Assembly: GCA_035552195.1 (NCBI GenBank)
Contig: DASZLU010000011.1
Coordinates: 1-64,000 of the forward strand
DNA from: CAIKMD01 sp035552195
GTDB lineage: Bacteria; Pseudomonadota; Alphaproteobacteria; ATCC43930; CGMCC-115725
DNA: 64,000 bases
Direction: 5' to 3'
The notes below the pieces were generated by a model. It worked only from the letters and a program-made list of their open reading frames with translations, was not told where the DNA came from and made no database searches. The translations under genes were made by a program, and so were the position numbers. How positions within the stretch are numbered: position 1 is the first letter of the stretch; each line of letters starts with the position of its first letter. Shown here one piece after another: positions 33,916-42,434 of the stretch.

Positions 33916-34157
33916 ACGGCGGCCGCCGTCTTTGCCTCGATCAGTTCGGCGAGTTCGCCGACATTCTTCAGATTCGCGGTCTGCGCCGCCGCGAATTTTA
34001 TGCCGAACGTGCGCTGCACTTCGAGGATGAGCCGGATGTGGCTGAGGCTGTCCCAGCCAGGCACATCCGGCGCGGTCAGATCGGGCGTGACAGCAATCGA
34101 GTCATCCTCGAAGACGTCGTGGAAAATCGAGGTTAGGCGACGATAAGTATCGTTCAT
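33912..34157 (-). CDS. Acyl carrier protein
   Basis: 81 residues. The 4'-phosphopantetheine attachment site is Ser37 in PGWDSLSHIRLI; the protein is four-helical and acidic at its N-terminal half, the usual carrier-protein size. First gene of the operon; its stop overlaps the fkbH start (ATGA), which strongly suggests it is the carrier on which FkbH places its group. It would hand the group to the MBOAT protein encoded at the operon end, as DltC does with DltB. The 254 bp upstream (34158-34411) contain a short GC hairpin (CCGGG/CCCGG near 34317-34333) and no gene. Confidence 0.93.
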   Translation of the reverse strand: MNDTYRRLTSIFHDVFEDDSIAVTPDLTAPDVPGWDSLSHIRLILEVQRTFGIKFAAAQTANLKNVGELAELIEAKTAAAV

Positions 34158-34411
34158 GCGATCCCCTCAGATCGTGCGTGAGCGGCAACGCACAGCGAAG
34201 CCGCGTCAATTTTCGAGCCAGCGCTTCCGCCTTCATGTGTCGACTACAACCCAAGGTGCAGCTTGTGCGGCTTTGCTAACGTCATTCGCCGCCATCAAAA
34301 AATGTCATCCGGGTCTTTTGCCCGGGGCTGGTCGCCACAACGCATAGCGCACCGATTAGCTGCGTTTTTTCTGTTCCGATGCACGACGCTTAAGGCCGCG
34401 CTAGCGGCTGT

Positions 34412-35482
34412 TTAGGGCGCCCAGATCTGAAGAGTCTTGAGACCGAAGCGAAATTTATTGCTCGGCCCACGGTTGTTCGCGCCGCCGAAATCGGCGGTGC
34501 GGATCGAGCGCACCGGATCGGGATTGTGCGTGCCCAGCGCGAGATTGACGAGCAGCTGCACGCCGACCGGCTTGCCGGCATCATCGCAATATTGCTCGGC
34601 TGCGAATGTGCCGATCGGGCGATCATCGACGAAAATCGTGATGTTGTAATTCGGTGCGATTCGCGCGCCGAAGCGATGGAAGCCTTGGCCCAAATCGCCG
34701 CCGGGCCGATAATCGAACGTCCCCATATTCCACGGCTGCGCCTGATAGCTGGTCGTCGGTGTCTCGCCGCGACCGGGCGGAGGACCGCCGCGGCGCATAA
34801 AGCAATTGGACGGCGTGCGCGAGCCGTGCAGCGTGCTCGACATCAGATCGGTCTTGTTGTCGTAGGTCTCGATGATATCGATCTCGGGGCCCCAGCTCGA
34901 CGAACCTTGCGGCGTGCCGGCGGCGTGACCAAGCGTCCACCAGGCCGGCCACGCACCGCTCACCGAGGGCACGCGGCATTCGAGTTCGTAATAGCCGACC
35001 GGACTCGGCGAGGGCACGTTGTAACGCATCATCAGCGAGGAGATGCTGCCATTGCCGCGCGCGGATGCGACGGCACCGCCGTTCCAGATCGCGACGATAT
35101 CGCAGTGATCGGCCGCCGGAACGAAATTCGCGTTGTTATCGCTGAGGTCCGTCGTGTTGTAGGTCTCGCATTCGTCGTTGAGGAAGCGCGGCGTCTCGTT
35201 CATAAACCAGCCCGCGCGCAGCCAATCGCTGAAGCGTCCGATATTGTTCCCTGGCGACGTGCCGAAGCGCCATTGCGCTTTGCGCTGCCAGCCTGTGCCT
35301 TGTGTCGCCGCGGGCGGAGCATCGGCGGCGCGCGCCGTGGCCGATCCGAACGACACGCCGGCCGTTAGGGCAGAGGGCAGGAGCAGAGACGCGGCTGCCG
35401 CTTTCAACACGTCGCGACGTCCGGATTGAGCGAGGGTGGATTGTATGAGGCCGGATTGGGAGGAAATGGGAGGGGACTCCAT
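34412..35482 (-). CDS. Family 16 glycoside hydrolase with Tat signal
   Basis: 356 residues. Twin-arginine signal SGRRDVLKAAAASLLLPSAL (21-40) with cleavage near ATARA-ADA (about 52). The GH16 catalytic motif ExDxxE is complete: Glu200 (nucleophile), Asp202, Glu205 (acid/base) in WGPEIDIIETYDN, and HRFGARIAPNYNITIFVDD matches the later strand. Family members cleave beta-1,3/1,4-glucans, galactans or related polymers, or transglycosylate them. Secretion plus the neighbouring acyl-transfer operon suggests trimming of an own surface polysaccharide, or foraging. No strong ribosome site; the start ATG is the only one before the Tat motif. Confidence 0.92.
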   Translation of the reverse strand: MESPPISSQSGLIQSTLAQSGRRDVLKAAAASLLLPSALTAGVSFGSATARAADAPPAATQGTGWQRKAQWRFGTSPGNNIGRFSDWLRAGWFMNETPRFLNDECETYNTTDLSDNNANFVPAADHCDIVAIWNGGAVASARGNGSISSLMMRYNVPSPSPVGYYELECRVPSVSGAWPAWWTLGHAAGTPQGSSSWGPEIDIIETYDNKTDLMSSTLHGSRTPSNCFMRRGGPPPGRGETPTTSYQAQPWNMGTFDYRPGGDLGQGFHRFGARIAPNYNITIFVDDRPIGTFAAEQYCDDAGKPVGVQLLVNLALGTHNPDPVRSIRTADFGGANNRGPSNKFRFGLKTLQIWAP

Positions 35483-35592
35483 CTTATTGCCATGCTTCCG
35501 TCGGGTTCAAAACGCTCGTGGTGCGATTTGGATGCAGTCCATGCGGTTCTTTCCCGCTAAAGTAAGCGTCAGCGCCACCGGCCGAGTTGCCC

Positions 35593-35793
35593 ATGCCGAA
35601 GAAGAAATCGCCTGCCAGCCTTTCATCGGAAGAGATGCGTGTGCTCGAGAAGCTGATCGAGAACGGAGTGCTCATCGCTGTACCGCCGAAACGCATGGGC
35701 AAGCCTCGGCCGGTAATTTCCGCCAGTCTGACTCCGCGCGGTCAGAACATCCTGCTCTATCTCTCGCAAGAGCCGGCCGCGCTCGATGAATGA
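35593..35793 (+). CDS. Small hypothetical protein
   Basis: 66 residues, Lys-rich at the start (MPKKKSPASLSSEEMRVLEKL). The first 30 residues look helical, followed by a basic, Pro-containing stretch and TPRGQNILLYLSQEP. No family recognised. The stop overlaps the next gene by 8 bp, which suggests coupling. No strong ribosome site; a TTG two codons upstream is the alternative start. Confidence 0.5.
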   Translation: MPKKKSPASLSSEEMRVLEKLIENGVLIAVPPKRMGKPRPVISASLTPRGQNILLYLSQEPAALDE

Positions 35794-36037
35794 CGAGACG
35801 AGCAGTGGGATCGGTCCCGCGACCTATCACATCATGCTGCGGGTCAGAGACGGGGTGGATTTTCGCCGCGCCGGTTCGGTGCGGCTCGCGACCCAGCCGC
35901 CGCGCGGTACGGTGATCGAGGTCGAATGCGAGGGCTGCTGGTTGCGCGGCATTGTCGAGGCGATTTTCATCCCGCCGGGCTGCGAAGAAAACTGCATCGG
36001 CACCGTGTTTCTCGCTGAAGCAGAGGAACTTGGTTAA
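35786..36037 (+). CDS. Small hypothetical protein
   Basis: 83 residues, starting inside the 3' end of the previous gene. Predicted beta-rich (YHIMLRVRDGVDF, TVIEVECEGCWLRGIVEAIF) with three Cys (EGCW, PPGCEENCIG). No signal peptide. Size and strand pattern recall a small barrel or PilZ-like fold, but I cannot assign it. Lies 71 bp upstream of the response regulator with a CtrA box between. Confidence 0.55.
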   Translation: MNDETSSGIGPATYHIMLRVRDGVDFRRAGSVRLATQPPRGTVIEVECEGCWLRGIVEAIFIPPGCEENCIGTVFLAEAEELG

Positions 36038-36087
36038 TCGGCGTAAACCATGATCGACGCCGCGTGCGGGCGAACGGGGAAGGCCGC

Positions 36088-36102
36088 TTAAGCATCGCTT
36101 AA
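36088..36102 (+). promoter_or_regulatory. CtrA-binding site, perfect TTAA-N7-TTAA
   Basis: TTAAGCATCGCTTAA, also an inverted repeat (CTTAAG-N5-CTTAAG), located in the 71-bp gap before the response regulator gene. Distance to the ATG at 36109 is only 6 bp, so either the site represses, or translation begins downstream (ATG 36127). Confidence 0.6.
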
Positions 36103-36108
36103 GTCGCG

Positions 36109-36585
36109 ATGGCTAGCTTATTGCGAATGCCCGTTTTGTCGCTTGCCAAGCTTGACCGCCTTCGGGTCATGCTCATCGATAACTCGCCGATGATCCGCGA
36201 AATGGTTCAGAGCGTGTTGGAATCCGTCGGCGTGCGTCATTTTATGACCGCGTCCGATGGGCGCAGCGCGCTCGATATGATGCCGGCATTCGGCCCGCAT
36301 CTCGCTTTTTGCGATTGGGAAATGGAGCCGATGGACGGGCTCGATTTCGTACGGGAGGTACGCAAATTGCCGGAATGGGATAATCCGTTTCTCCCGATCA
36401 TCATGCTGACCTCGCATGCTGAGGAGCGCTGGGTACTCGAGGCGCGCAATGCCGGCGTTCACGAATATCTGATGAAGCCGGCACAGCCGTCCATGATTCT
36501 CGCGCGGGTGGCGTCGATCATCGACAATCCGCGGCCTTTCCTGCGCACCGATAGCTATTTCGGTCCCGCGTATCGGGGCGTCTGA
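36109..36585 (+). CDS. Single-domain response regulator
   Basis: 158 residues, one receiver domain: the acidic pair is IDN (Asp24-Asn25, one acid replaced), phospho-acceptor Asp69 in AFCDWEMEPMDG, switch Thr in IIMLTSHAEE and Lys in EYLMKPAQP. No output domain; the C-terminal 25 residues are unstructured. CheY-like proteins of this kind relay phosphate or act by protein contact. The partner is likely the HPt-like protein encoded 2 bp downstream. The CtrA box directly upstream suggests cell-cycle control. An ATG at 36127 is an alternative start. Confidence 0.88.
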   Translation: MASLLRMPVLSLAKLDRLRVMLIDNSPMIREMVQSVLESVGVRHFMTASDGRSALDMMPAFGPHLAFCDWEMEPMDGLDFVREVRKLPEWDNPFLPIIMLTSHAEERWVLEARNAGVHEYLMKPAQPSMILARVASIIDNPRPFLRTDSYFGPAYRGV

Positions 36586-36587
36586 CC

Positions 36588-37160
36588 GTGGTCCCGCCGT
36601 TCCGCCGTCCTCGTGGATATGTCCAGCCGCCGGCGCGGGCGCGATTGGCCGAATTCGCCGGCACCAAGTTCGATGTCGAGGACATGACCCGGGCCGAGCA
36701 AGCCGTCGTCAACGTTTTGTCGCGCTATCCCACGCTCCTCGCCGATGAAATCAACAAACTGCGCGGCGCCTGGTTCGCTGCCCCGGAAACGCTCACCAGC
36801 GAGACGGTCGCGTCGATCTTCAACGTTGCGCATGAGCTTGCCGGTTATGGCGGGACGTTCGGTTATCCGCTGATCACGATCCTCGGGCGCTCGCTGTGCA
36901 GGCTGCTCACCACGGGCGATCTATCGCGCAATCAGATGTCGGCTGTCGTCGACGCCCATATCGCGACATTACACGTCATCGTGCGCGAGCAGATGAAAGG
37001 ACCAGGGGGTTCTTCGGCCCTTGCGCTCGCCGCCGGCCTTGATCAAGCGATCAACAAATTCCATCTCTCCGCCGGCAGCGAGCGCAAAGGTCGGCTGCAG
37101 GAAGAGATCGCTGCATTGCAAGCTGCAGAGCAGCTCTCGGCTGTCGATAACAATAAATAG
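36588..37160 (+). CDS. HPt-like histidine phosphotransfer protein (putative)
   Basis: 190 residues from GTG, 2 bp after the response regulator stop. Mostly helical. Residues 78-106 (FNVAHELAGYGGTFGYPLIT) match the HPt pattern HxLxGxxxxxG, with candidate phospho-His82, followed by GRSLCRLL as in helix four of HPt domains. The N-terminal 35 residues are Pro/Arg-rich, the last 45 form a charged helix. With the receiver protein it would make a two-part phosphorelay. The assignment rests on the motif only; I could not confirm it by profile search. Confidence 0.65.
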   Translation: MVPPFRRPRGYVQPPARARLAEFAGTKFDVEDMTRAEQAVVNVLSRYPTLLADEINKLRGAWFAAPETLTSETVASIFNVAHELAGYGGTFGYPLITILGRSLCRLLTTGDLSRNQMSAVVDAHIATLHVIVREQMKGPGGSSALALAAGLDQAINKFHLSAGSERKGRLQEEIAALQAAEQLSAVDNNK

Positions 37161-37239
37161 AGGCGCTCGATCTGGCGCGGGCGCCTCGGATGGACCAAAA
37201 TACCGGCCATCCGAAAGTGATCCATATGGGAGGAAGACC

Positions 37240-38190
37240 ATGGAACCCTTGCCGAAGGGCGCAAATTTCATCCGCGCAAAGATGCTGTGGGAGATCGGCC
37301 TGCATATCGCGGGCAATCCGCTCACGCCTTATGGCGGCAACCGCGACACCTGCATCACCGTCGGCAGCGGCGGCCAAGACACGTTTAAGCCCTGGCTTCG
37401 ATTGGGTACCGGCTCGGCGATCATGGCCGAGGATGTGTGCCGCGGAAATCTTGAAATGGCCTTCGTCAATCCGTCGGCGATGTTGACCCAGGCTTATCGC
37501 GGCGTCGGTCTTTTCAAGAAGGCATTGCCGGTGCGCGTGGTCGCATCCTATCCGAGCTGGGATCGCTTCGTGGTCACGGTCAACCCGAAATGTGGTGTTA
37601 CATCGCTTGCCGAGATGAAGGGCAAGCCGCTCAAGATCTCGGTGCGCGAAGACCCAACCCATTCGACGCATGTGCTGATCGATCAGGTCCTGTCGCTGCA
37701 CGGCTTCACGTTGAAGGATGTCGAGAAGTGGGGCGGCAAGCTCGTGCTCTGCGGCGGCCCCGGCGATGTGCGCAGGCTCGATCCGGTGGCCAAGGGCGAG
37801 ATGGACATGATCTTCGATGAAGGCATCAAGACCTGGCTGCCGCAATCGATCGCGGCTGGCATGGTGCCGCTCAATCTAACACAACCCGAATTCGCGCATC
37901 TGACCGCGCTCGGCTGGCGCAAGAAGCAGATCCCGGCCGGCAAGATGGGTGTGAAACACGATCACGACTGCATCGACTTCAGCGGCTGGCCGATCTATTG
38001 CAGCGCCAATCTCGATGAGAAGACGGTCTACGATGTGTGCGGCGCGATCGCCGCGCGCGATTTCGAGATGCCGTTCGAGGAAGACTACAAGGGCATCGCT
38101 CAACTCGGCCGCGACACCGAAGAGACCCCGATCGACGTGCCGCTTCACCCGGGCGCGGAGAAGTGGTTCCGCGAACATACGCAGGGGTGA
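37240..38190 (+). CDS. TAXI-family (TRAP-type) solute-binding protein without signal peptide
   Basis: 316 residues from the ATG with GGGAGGAAG upstream. The body follows TAXI proteins (ITVGSGGQDTFKPWLRLGTG, EMAFVNPSAMLTQAYRG, RVVASYPSWDRFVVTVNP). There is no hydrophobic leader: the N-terminus is MEPLPKGANFIRAK, and extending upstream in frame enters the previous gene without creating a signal peptide. No TRAP membrane subunits adjoin. It may be a cytosolic ligand-binding or enzyme-like relative. Ligand unknown. Confidence 0.78.
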   Translation: MEPLPKGANFIRAKMLWEIGLHIAGNPLTPYGGNRDTCITVGSGGQDTFKPWLRLGTGSAIMAEDVCRGNLEMAFVNPSAMLTQAYRGVGLFKKALPVRVVASYPSWDRFVVTVNPKCGVTSLAEMKGKPLKISVREDPTHSTHVLIDQVLSLHGFTLKDVEKWGGKLVLCGGPGDVRRLDPVAKGEMDMIFDEGIKTWLPQSIAAGMVPLNLTQPEFAHLTALGWRKKQIPAGKMGVKHDHDCIDFSGWPIYCSANLDEKTVYDVCGAIAARDFEMPFEEDYKGIAQLGRDTEETPIDVPLHPGAEKWFREHTQG

Positions 38191-38331
38191 TTCGGCCGCG
38201 CTATTAACAAAAATTAACGGTCACTCTTTAGAATCCGGCGATCACTTGTTGGCCGGCGGCCTCCCCCGACTTGACCCGGGGGCAGGTCACCGGCCGGGAT
38301 CGCGCAATTGTCAGGATCAGCTTCGGCCGCG

Positions 38332-39459
38332 ATGAAGGGCATAGGCGGTGTCGGGCGGGTCGAACGGCTCGTCGGCGTCGATCTGCTGCGTGCCTTGGCG
38401 ATCGTGCAAGTCGTCGCGGTGCATATCAACAACATCTACATTCCGGCGCCGCAAGGCCTGCCCGCCCTGATCGCTAAACCGCACTGGGCGGACGGCGTCA
38501 CGCTTTTCTTCGTTGTCTCGGGTTTTCTCATCACGCGCGCGATCATGCTGCGCGAGCGCGATCTTTATCGGCTTTCGCTACGCGGTTTCTACATCCGTCG
38601 GATCGCGCGGATTCAGCCTCTGCTGCTTGCTTCGATTGCTTTCGGTGCGGCGATGCTGGCGCTGGGGTTTACGGCCGAGCCTTTCATGAACCAGCCCCAT
38701 GGTCGGTTCGATGCCGCGTTTTGGCTGTCGCTGGTGACCTTCAGCTTCAATTGGCTGCGCGTCGCTGCAGCGCAGAACTGCATGCTTAACGAATGGGGCA
38801 TGCATTGGGATGTGATGTGGTCGCTCGCGATCGAAGAACAATTCTACCTCGTGCTGCCGATCGCGCTGTGGCTTGCGGGGCAGCGGAATCGCTTCCTGTT
38901 GCTTTTGCTCGCGGCGATCGCGGTCTGCGCCGGCCAACGGCTGAGCGCACCCGATTTTTCTTCGTTCACGGGTTACGATGCGCTCGGCGTCGGTGTTCTG
39001 GCCTCGATCCTCGCGCCTTTATTCCCGGCGCGGCTGGCCATCGCCGCGATGCCGCTCGGCGCGATAATCTTGGGGTTGGGCGTCGTCGCGCCCGAGCTTG
39101 CCGGCTTGCGGCCGTTCCTCGTGATCGGCGGCGCCGCGATCTTCATCCTTGGCGATCAGGCGAAGGACGATGTTTTCAAGGGCGTTGTCCTCGGGCCCTT
39201 GTTCCGGATCGTCGCGAGGATCGGTGAGCTCAGTTACGAGCTTTATTTGCTCCATCCGCTGGTTCTTGTCCTCGTGGCGCCAACCTTTTTCGTCTGGCGG
39301 CTGAATTACGGTATGGCCGTGATTTATGCAGTTGCGATCGCGGCCGTATTCGCGCATCTCGTCGAGACGTATTTTACGCGGCCGATGAATACACTGCTGC
39401 GGCGATCGCTATTGCCGTCCGCCGCTCTCCCGATGGCGGCCCACGAGGTCCGTGTCTAA
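38332..39459 (+). CDS. Acyltransferase family 3 membrane protein (OafA/YrhL type)
   Basis: 375 residues, about ten membrane helices. The family start VGVDLLRALAIVQVVAVHI includes the conserved His; later HWADGVTLFFVVSGFLITR and MWSLAIEEQFYLVLPI are typical. Such proteins O-acetylate or acylate surface polysaccharides, Nod factors or macrolides. ATG at 38332 gives the usual family N-terminus; a TTG at 38308 would add eight residues. A TTAA-N6-TTAA element upstream (near 38204) has the wrong spacing for CtrA. Possibly works on the same glycan as the 27-35 kb cluster, but there is no direct evidence. Confidence 0.88.
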   Translation: MKGIGGVGRVERLVGVDLLRALAIVQVVAVHINNIYIPAPQGLPALIAKPHWADGVTLFFVVSGFLITRAIMLRERDLYRLSLRGFYIRRIARIQPLLLASIAFGAAMLALGFTAEPFMNQPHGRFDAAFWLSLVTFSFNWLRVAAAQNCMLNEWGMHWDVMWSLAIEEQFYLVLPIALWLAGQRNRFLLLLLAAIAVCAGQRLSAPDFSSFTGYDALGVGVLASILAPLFPARLAIAAMPLGAIILGLGVVAPELAGLRPFLVIGGAAIFILGDQAKDDVFKGVVLGPLFRIVARIGELSYELYLLHPLVLVLVAPTFFVWRLNYGMAVIYAVAIAAVFAHLVETYFTRPMNTLLRRSLLPSAALPMAAHEVRV

Positions 39460-39474
39460 AAAGGACGCGAGCGC

Positions 39475-40473
39475 CTATGGCGCTACGCGTGCGGCCGCTG
39501 GCTGGTGGAGATGGCACTCGACCATGCGTATGCCGTCGCGCGTCGTGGCGGGACGATGGGTCTTGCAGATGGCCATGACTTTCGGGCAGCGCGGATGGAA
39601 GGTGCAACCCGGCGGCGGGGCGAGCGGGTTGGGAAAGCCCGGGCCCAACGCTAATTCCGGCAGGCCGCGCGTCGGATCGGGCGTCAGCACGGAGTCCAAA
39701 AGCGTCTGTGTGTAGGGATGGCGCGGCGCGGAGAAAATCTGCGCCGTCGGGCCAGCTTCGATGACGCGGCCGAGATACATCACCGCGACGCGATCGGCCA
39801 TGTGCTCAACCACGGCGAGATTATGCGTGACGATGACGAAGGTGAGATTGAGTTCGCGTCGCAGATCTTGCAGCAGGTTGAGGATCTGCGCCTGCACCGA
39901 GACGTCGAGCGCCGATGTCGGCTCGTCGCAGATCACGACTTCCGGACTCATCGCCAGCGCGCGGGCAATTGCGATGCGCTGGCGCTGGCCGCCGGAAAGC
40001 TGGCTCGGATAGGCGTAGATCAGCCGCCGCGGCAAGCCGACCAGCTCCATCAACTCTTCGACGCGGGCGCGGCGCTCGTCGCGCGTACCGACATTATGCA
40101 CGTCGAGCGGGAGGGCGATGATCTGCGCCAGCGTCTTGCGCGGATTGAGCGACGAGTAGGGGTCCTGGAATACCGGCTGGACGCGGCGCGCGATCTCGTG
40201 GCGGCCGATCGACTGGATGGGCTGGCCCGCGAAATAAATCTCCCCGCTGGTCGGCGGCAGCAGGCCGAGCATCATGCGCGACAAGGTGGTCTTGCCGCAG
40301 CCGCTTTCACCGACGATCGCCAGCACTTCGCCACGTTTCAGCGCGAGGTCGACACCATCGACGGCGCGTAATTCTTTGCCGGCGCCGCCGAACATGCCCG
40401 CGCCGAGCGAGAACATGCGGCCGACGTCGCGGCATTCGAGGACGATATCGGTCTTGACCGCGGCCTCGTTCAT
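39475..40473 (-). CDS. Peptide/nickel-type ABC transporter ATPase (DppF/OppF type)
   Basis: 332 residues; ATG overlaps the stop of the other ATPase gene (ATGA). Walker A GESGCGKT (55-62), signature LSGGQRQRIAIARAL, Walker B VVICDEPTSALD, and the C-terminal oligopeptide-family region with CTFHPRCPKVMAICKTHRP (Cys cluster seen in OppD/DppF). The long upstream frame to 40722 is rejected because it overlaps the other ATPase. With the next three genes it makes a full importer core. Confidence 0.94.
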   Translation of the reverse strand: MNEAAVKTDIVLECRDVGRMFSLGAGMFGGAGKELRAVDGVDLALKRGEVLAIVGESGCGKTTLSRMMLGLLPPTSGEIYFAGQPIQSIGRHEIARRVQPVFQDPYSSLNPRKTLAQIIALPLDVHNVGTRDERRARVEELMELVGLPRRLIYAYPSQLSGGQRQRIAIARALAMSPEVVICDEPTSALDVSVQAQILNLLQDLRRELNLTFVIVTHNLAVVEHMADRVAVMYLGRVIEAGPTAQIFSAPRHPYTQTLLDSVLTPDPTRGLPELALGPGFPNPLAPPPGCTFHPRCPKVMAICKTHRPATTRDGIRMVECHLHQPAAARVAP

Positions 40474-41498
40474 TCTGCGGCTCCGAGCGCTTCGGAGGCG
40501 CGGCGCGGCTCGAGCGGTGCACCGAGCGGCAAGAGGCAGCGATCGGCGCGGCCGGGCGCGGTCTCGCGCAGCGGCACGGGCGCCTTCGCGCAATCGGCGA
40601 AAGCCTGCGGGCAGCGATCGCGGAATTGGCAGCTTTGGATGGGGCCGAACAGCGGCGGCAAAATGCCGGGGATCGAACCGAGGGGCGCGCCGGGACGTGT
40701 CTTGCCGGGGATCGGGATGCACTCAAGCAAGCCGCGCGTATAGGGATGGCGCGGCGCCGCGAAGACTTCCTCGGCCGTGCCGGTCTCGACGATCTGGCCG
40801 GCATACATGACCACGACACGATCGGCCATGCGCGCGACGACGCCGAGATCGTGGGTGATGAGGATCAGCGCCATGCGATATTCGCGCTGCAGATCGTCGA
40901 GCAGGTGCAGAATTTGCGCCTGGATCGTCACGTCGAGCGCAGTCGTCGGCTCGTCGGCGATGATCAGGGTCGGATCGCACATCAACGTCATCGCGATCAT
41001 CGCACGCTGGCGCAGTCCGCCCGAAAGCTGATGCGGATATTGGCCGAGGCGGCTTGAGGCAGCGCTGATACCGACTTTCTGCAGCAGATATTCGGCGCGC
41101 TCGCGGGCCTGTTTGTGATTGCCCTTGCCGTGCCTGACGTAGATCTCCTCCATCTGATTGCCGATGGTGTAGACCGGATTGAGCGAGGTCATCGGGTCCT
41201 GGAAGATCATTGCCATGCGGTCGCCGCGCAGCAACGCGCGCTCTTTGGCCGAAAGCTTGGCGAGGTCGCGGCCTTCGAGCTCCAGCCGCCGAGCGGAAAG
41301 ATGCGCGCGCCGCGGCAGCAATCCCATGATGCCGAGCGAGGTCATGGTCTTGCCGCAGCCACTTTCGCCGACGATGCACAGCGTCTCGCCGCGGCCGACA
41401 TGGAGATCGACATCGCTGACCGCGCGCAGCGACCCGCCGGGCGTGTCGAGCGATACCGACAGGCCCTCGACGTGAAGAACTTTCTCTAGCCCGCTCAA
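40470..41498 (-). CDS. Peptide/nickel-type ABC transporter ATPase (DppD/OppD type)
   Basis: 342 residues. Walker A GESGCGKT (44-51), signature LSGGLRQRAMIAMTL, Walker B LIIADEPTTALD, and the C-terminal CQFRDRCPQAFADC cluster. Overlaps its neighbours on both sides by 4 bp. Cytosolic, energises uptake through the two permeases. Family members import peptides, opines, nickel, or aromatic-linked amides; substrate not deducible. Confidence 0.94.
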   Translation of the reverse strand: MSGLEKVLHVEGLSVSLDTPGGSLRAVSDVDLHVGRGETLCIVGESGCGKTMTSLGIMGLLPRRAHLSARRLELEGRDLAKLSAKERALLRGDRMAMIFQDPMTSLNPVYTIGNQMEEIYVRHGKGNHKQARERAEYLLQKVGISAASSRLGQYPHQLSGGLRQRAMIAMTLMCDPTLIIADEPTTALDVTIQAQILHLLDDLQREYRMALILITHDLGVVARMADRVVVMYAGQIVETGTAEEVFAAPRHPYTRGLLECIPIPGKTRPGAPLGSIPGILPPLFGPIQSCQFRDRCPQAFADCAKAPVPLRETAPGRADRCLLPLGAPLEPRRASEALGAAE

Positions 41499-42424
41499 TT
41501 TCGCCCTTCAGGCGCGGTGATGTCGCGGATGCCGTCGCCCAGCATGTTGATCGCCACGACGAGGACGAGGATGGCGATGCCCGGCACGGCGACGAGATAG
41601 GGCTGGAAGAACATGAAGTTCCGCCCCTCGGAGATCATCAGTCCCCAGGACGGCGTCGGCGGCCGGATGCCGAGGCCGAGGAAAGAGAGCGCCGCTTCGA
41701 CGAGGATCGCCACCGCCATTTCGAGCGACGCGATGACGATGATGTGGTTGAGCACGTTGGGGAGTACTTCGCCGACGATGATGCGGAAGCGCGAGGCGCC
41801 GACCGCCTCGGCGGCGGTCACGTAGTCGGCGACCCGCGTTTGCTGCGTCACGCTGCGGGTGACGACGATGAAGCGATCCCAGAACAGCACGCCGAGGATG
41901 ATGGTGACGCTGAACACCGTGCCGCCGAACACCTCGATCAGCGACAGGGCGACGAGGATGCCGGGGAGGGCAAGCTTTACATTGACGATATACATCACCA
42001 CGCTATCGACCCAGCCACCGAAATAGCCGCCGATGAGGCCAAGGCTGGTGCCGATGACGCCGGCCATGAAAGCGGCGCCGAAACCGATGGTAAGCGAGAC
42101 GCGCGCGCCATACATCAGCCGCGTCAGGTAATCGCGGCCCATCGAATCGGTACCGAGGAGATGCGCCCAGCTGCCTTTCGCCGCCCAGACCGGAGGGATG
42201 AGGCGTTGCGACAGATCCTGCGCGTAAGGGTCGTAGGGCGTCAGCAGCGGCGCGCAGATCGCGATGAGCACCGTCGCCAGCACCACGGTCGCGCCGAAGA
42301 GGAAGCCGGGATGGGTCAGCGCCCGGCGGCGCATGATCTGCCGCGGCGAGGGCGCTTCGATCTCGATTTCGTAGGTCGGCGCCGGCGACGAGATGATGAT
42401 ACGGTCGCGTTCGATCGAGGTCAT
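41495..42424 (-). CDS. Peptide/nickel-type ABC transporter permease (DppC type)
   Basis: 309 residues. An N-terminal cytosolic tail (about 1-38) precedes six predicted helices; HLLGTDSMGRDYLTRLMYGAR is the DppC signature and the EAA loop AAEAVGASRFRIIVGEVLPN contacts the ATPase. Stop of the upstream permease lies 10 bp before its start. Confidence 0.94.
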   Translation of the reverse strand: MTSIERDRIIISSPAPTYEIEIEAPSPRQIMRRRALTHPGFLFGATVVLATVLIAICAPLLTPYDPYAQDLSQRLIPPVWAAKGSWAHLLGTDSMGRDYLTRLMYGARVSLTIGFGAAFMAGVIGTSLGLIGGYFGGWVDSVVMYIVNVKLALPGILVALSLIEVFGGTVFSVTIILGVLFWDRFIVVTRSVTQQTRVADYVTAAEAVGASRFRIIVGEVLPNVLNHIIVIASLEMAVAILVEAALSFLGLGIRPPTPSWGLMISEGRNFMFFQPYLVAVPGIAILVLVVAINMLGDGIRDITAPEGRN

Positions 42425-42434
42425 GCGGTGCCTC

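Noticed and set aside
38204..38218. TTAAC-AAAAA-TTAAC as a third CtrA box before the acyltransferase
   Set aside because: Spacing is N6, not N7, and it is AT-rich by nature; kept only as a weak possibility.
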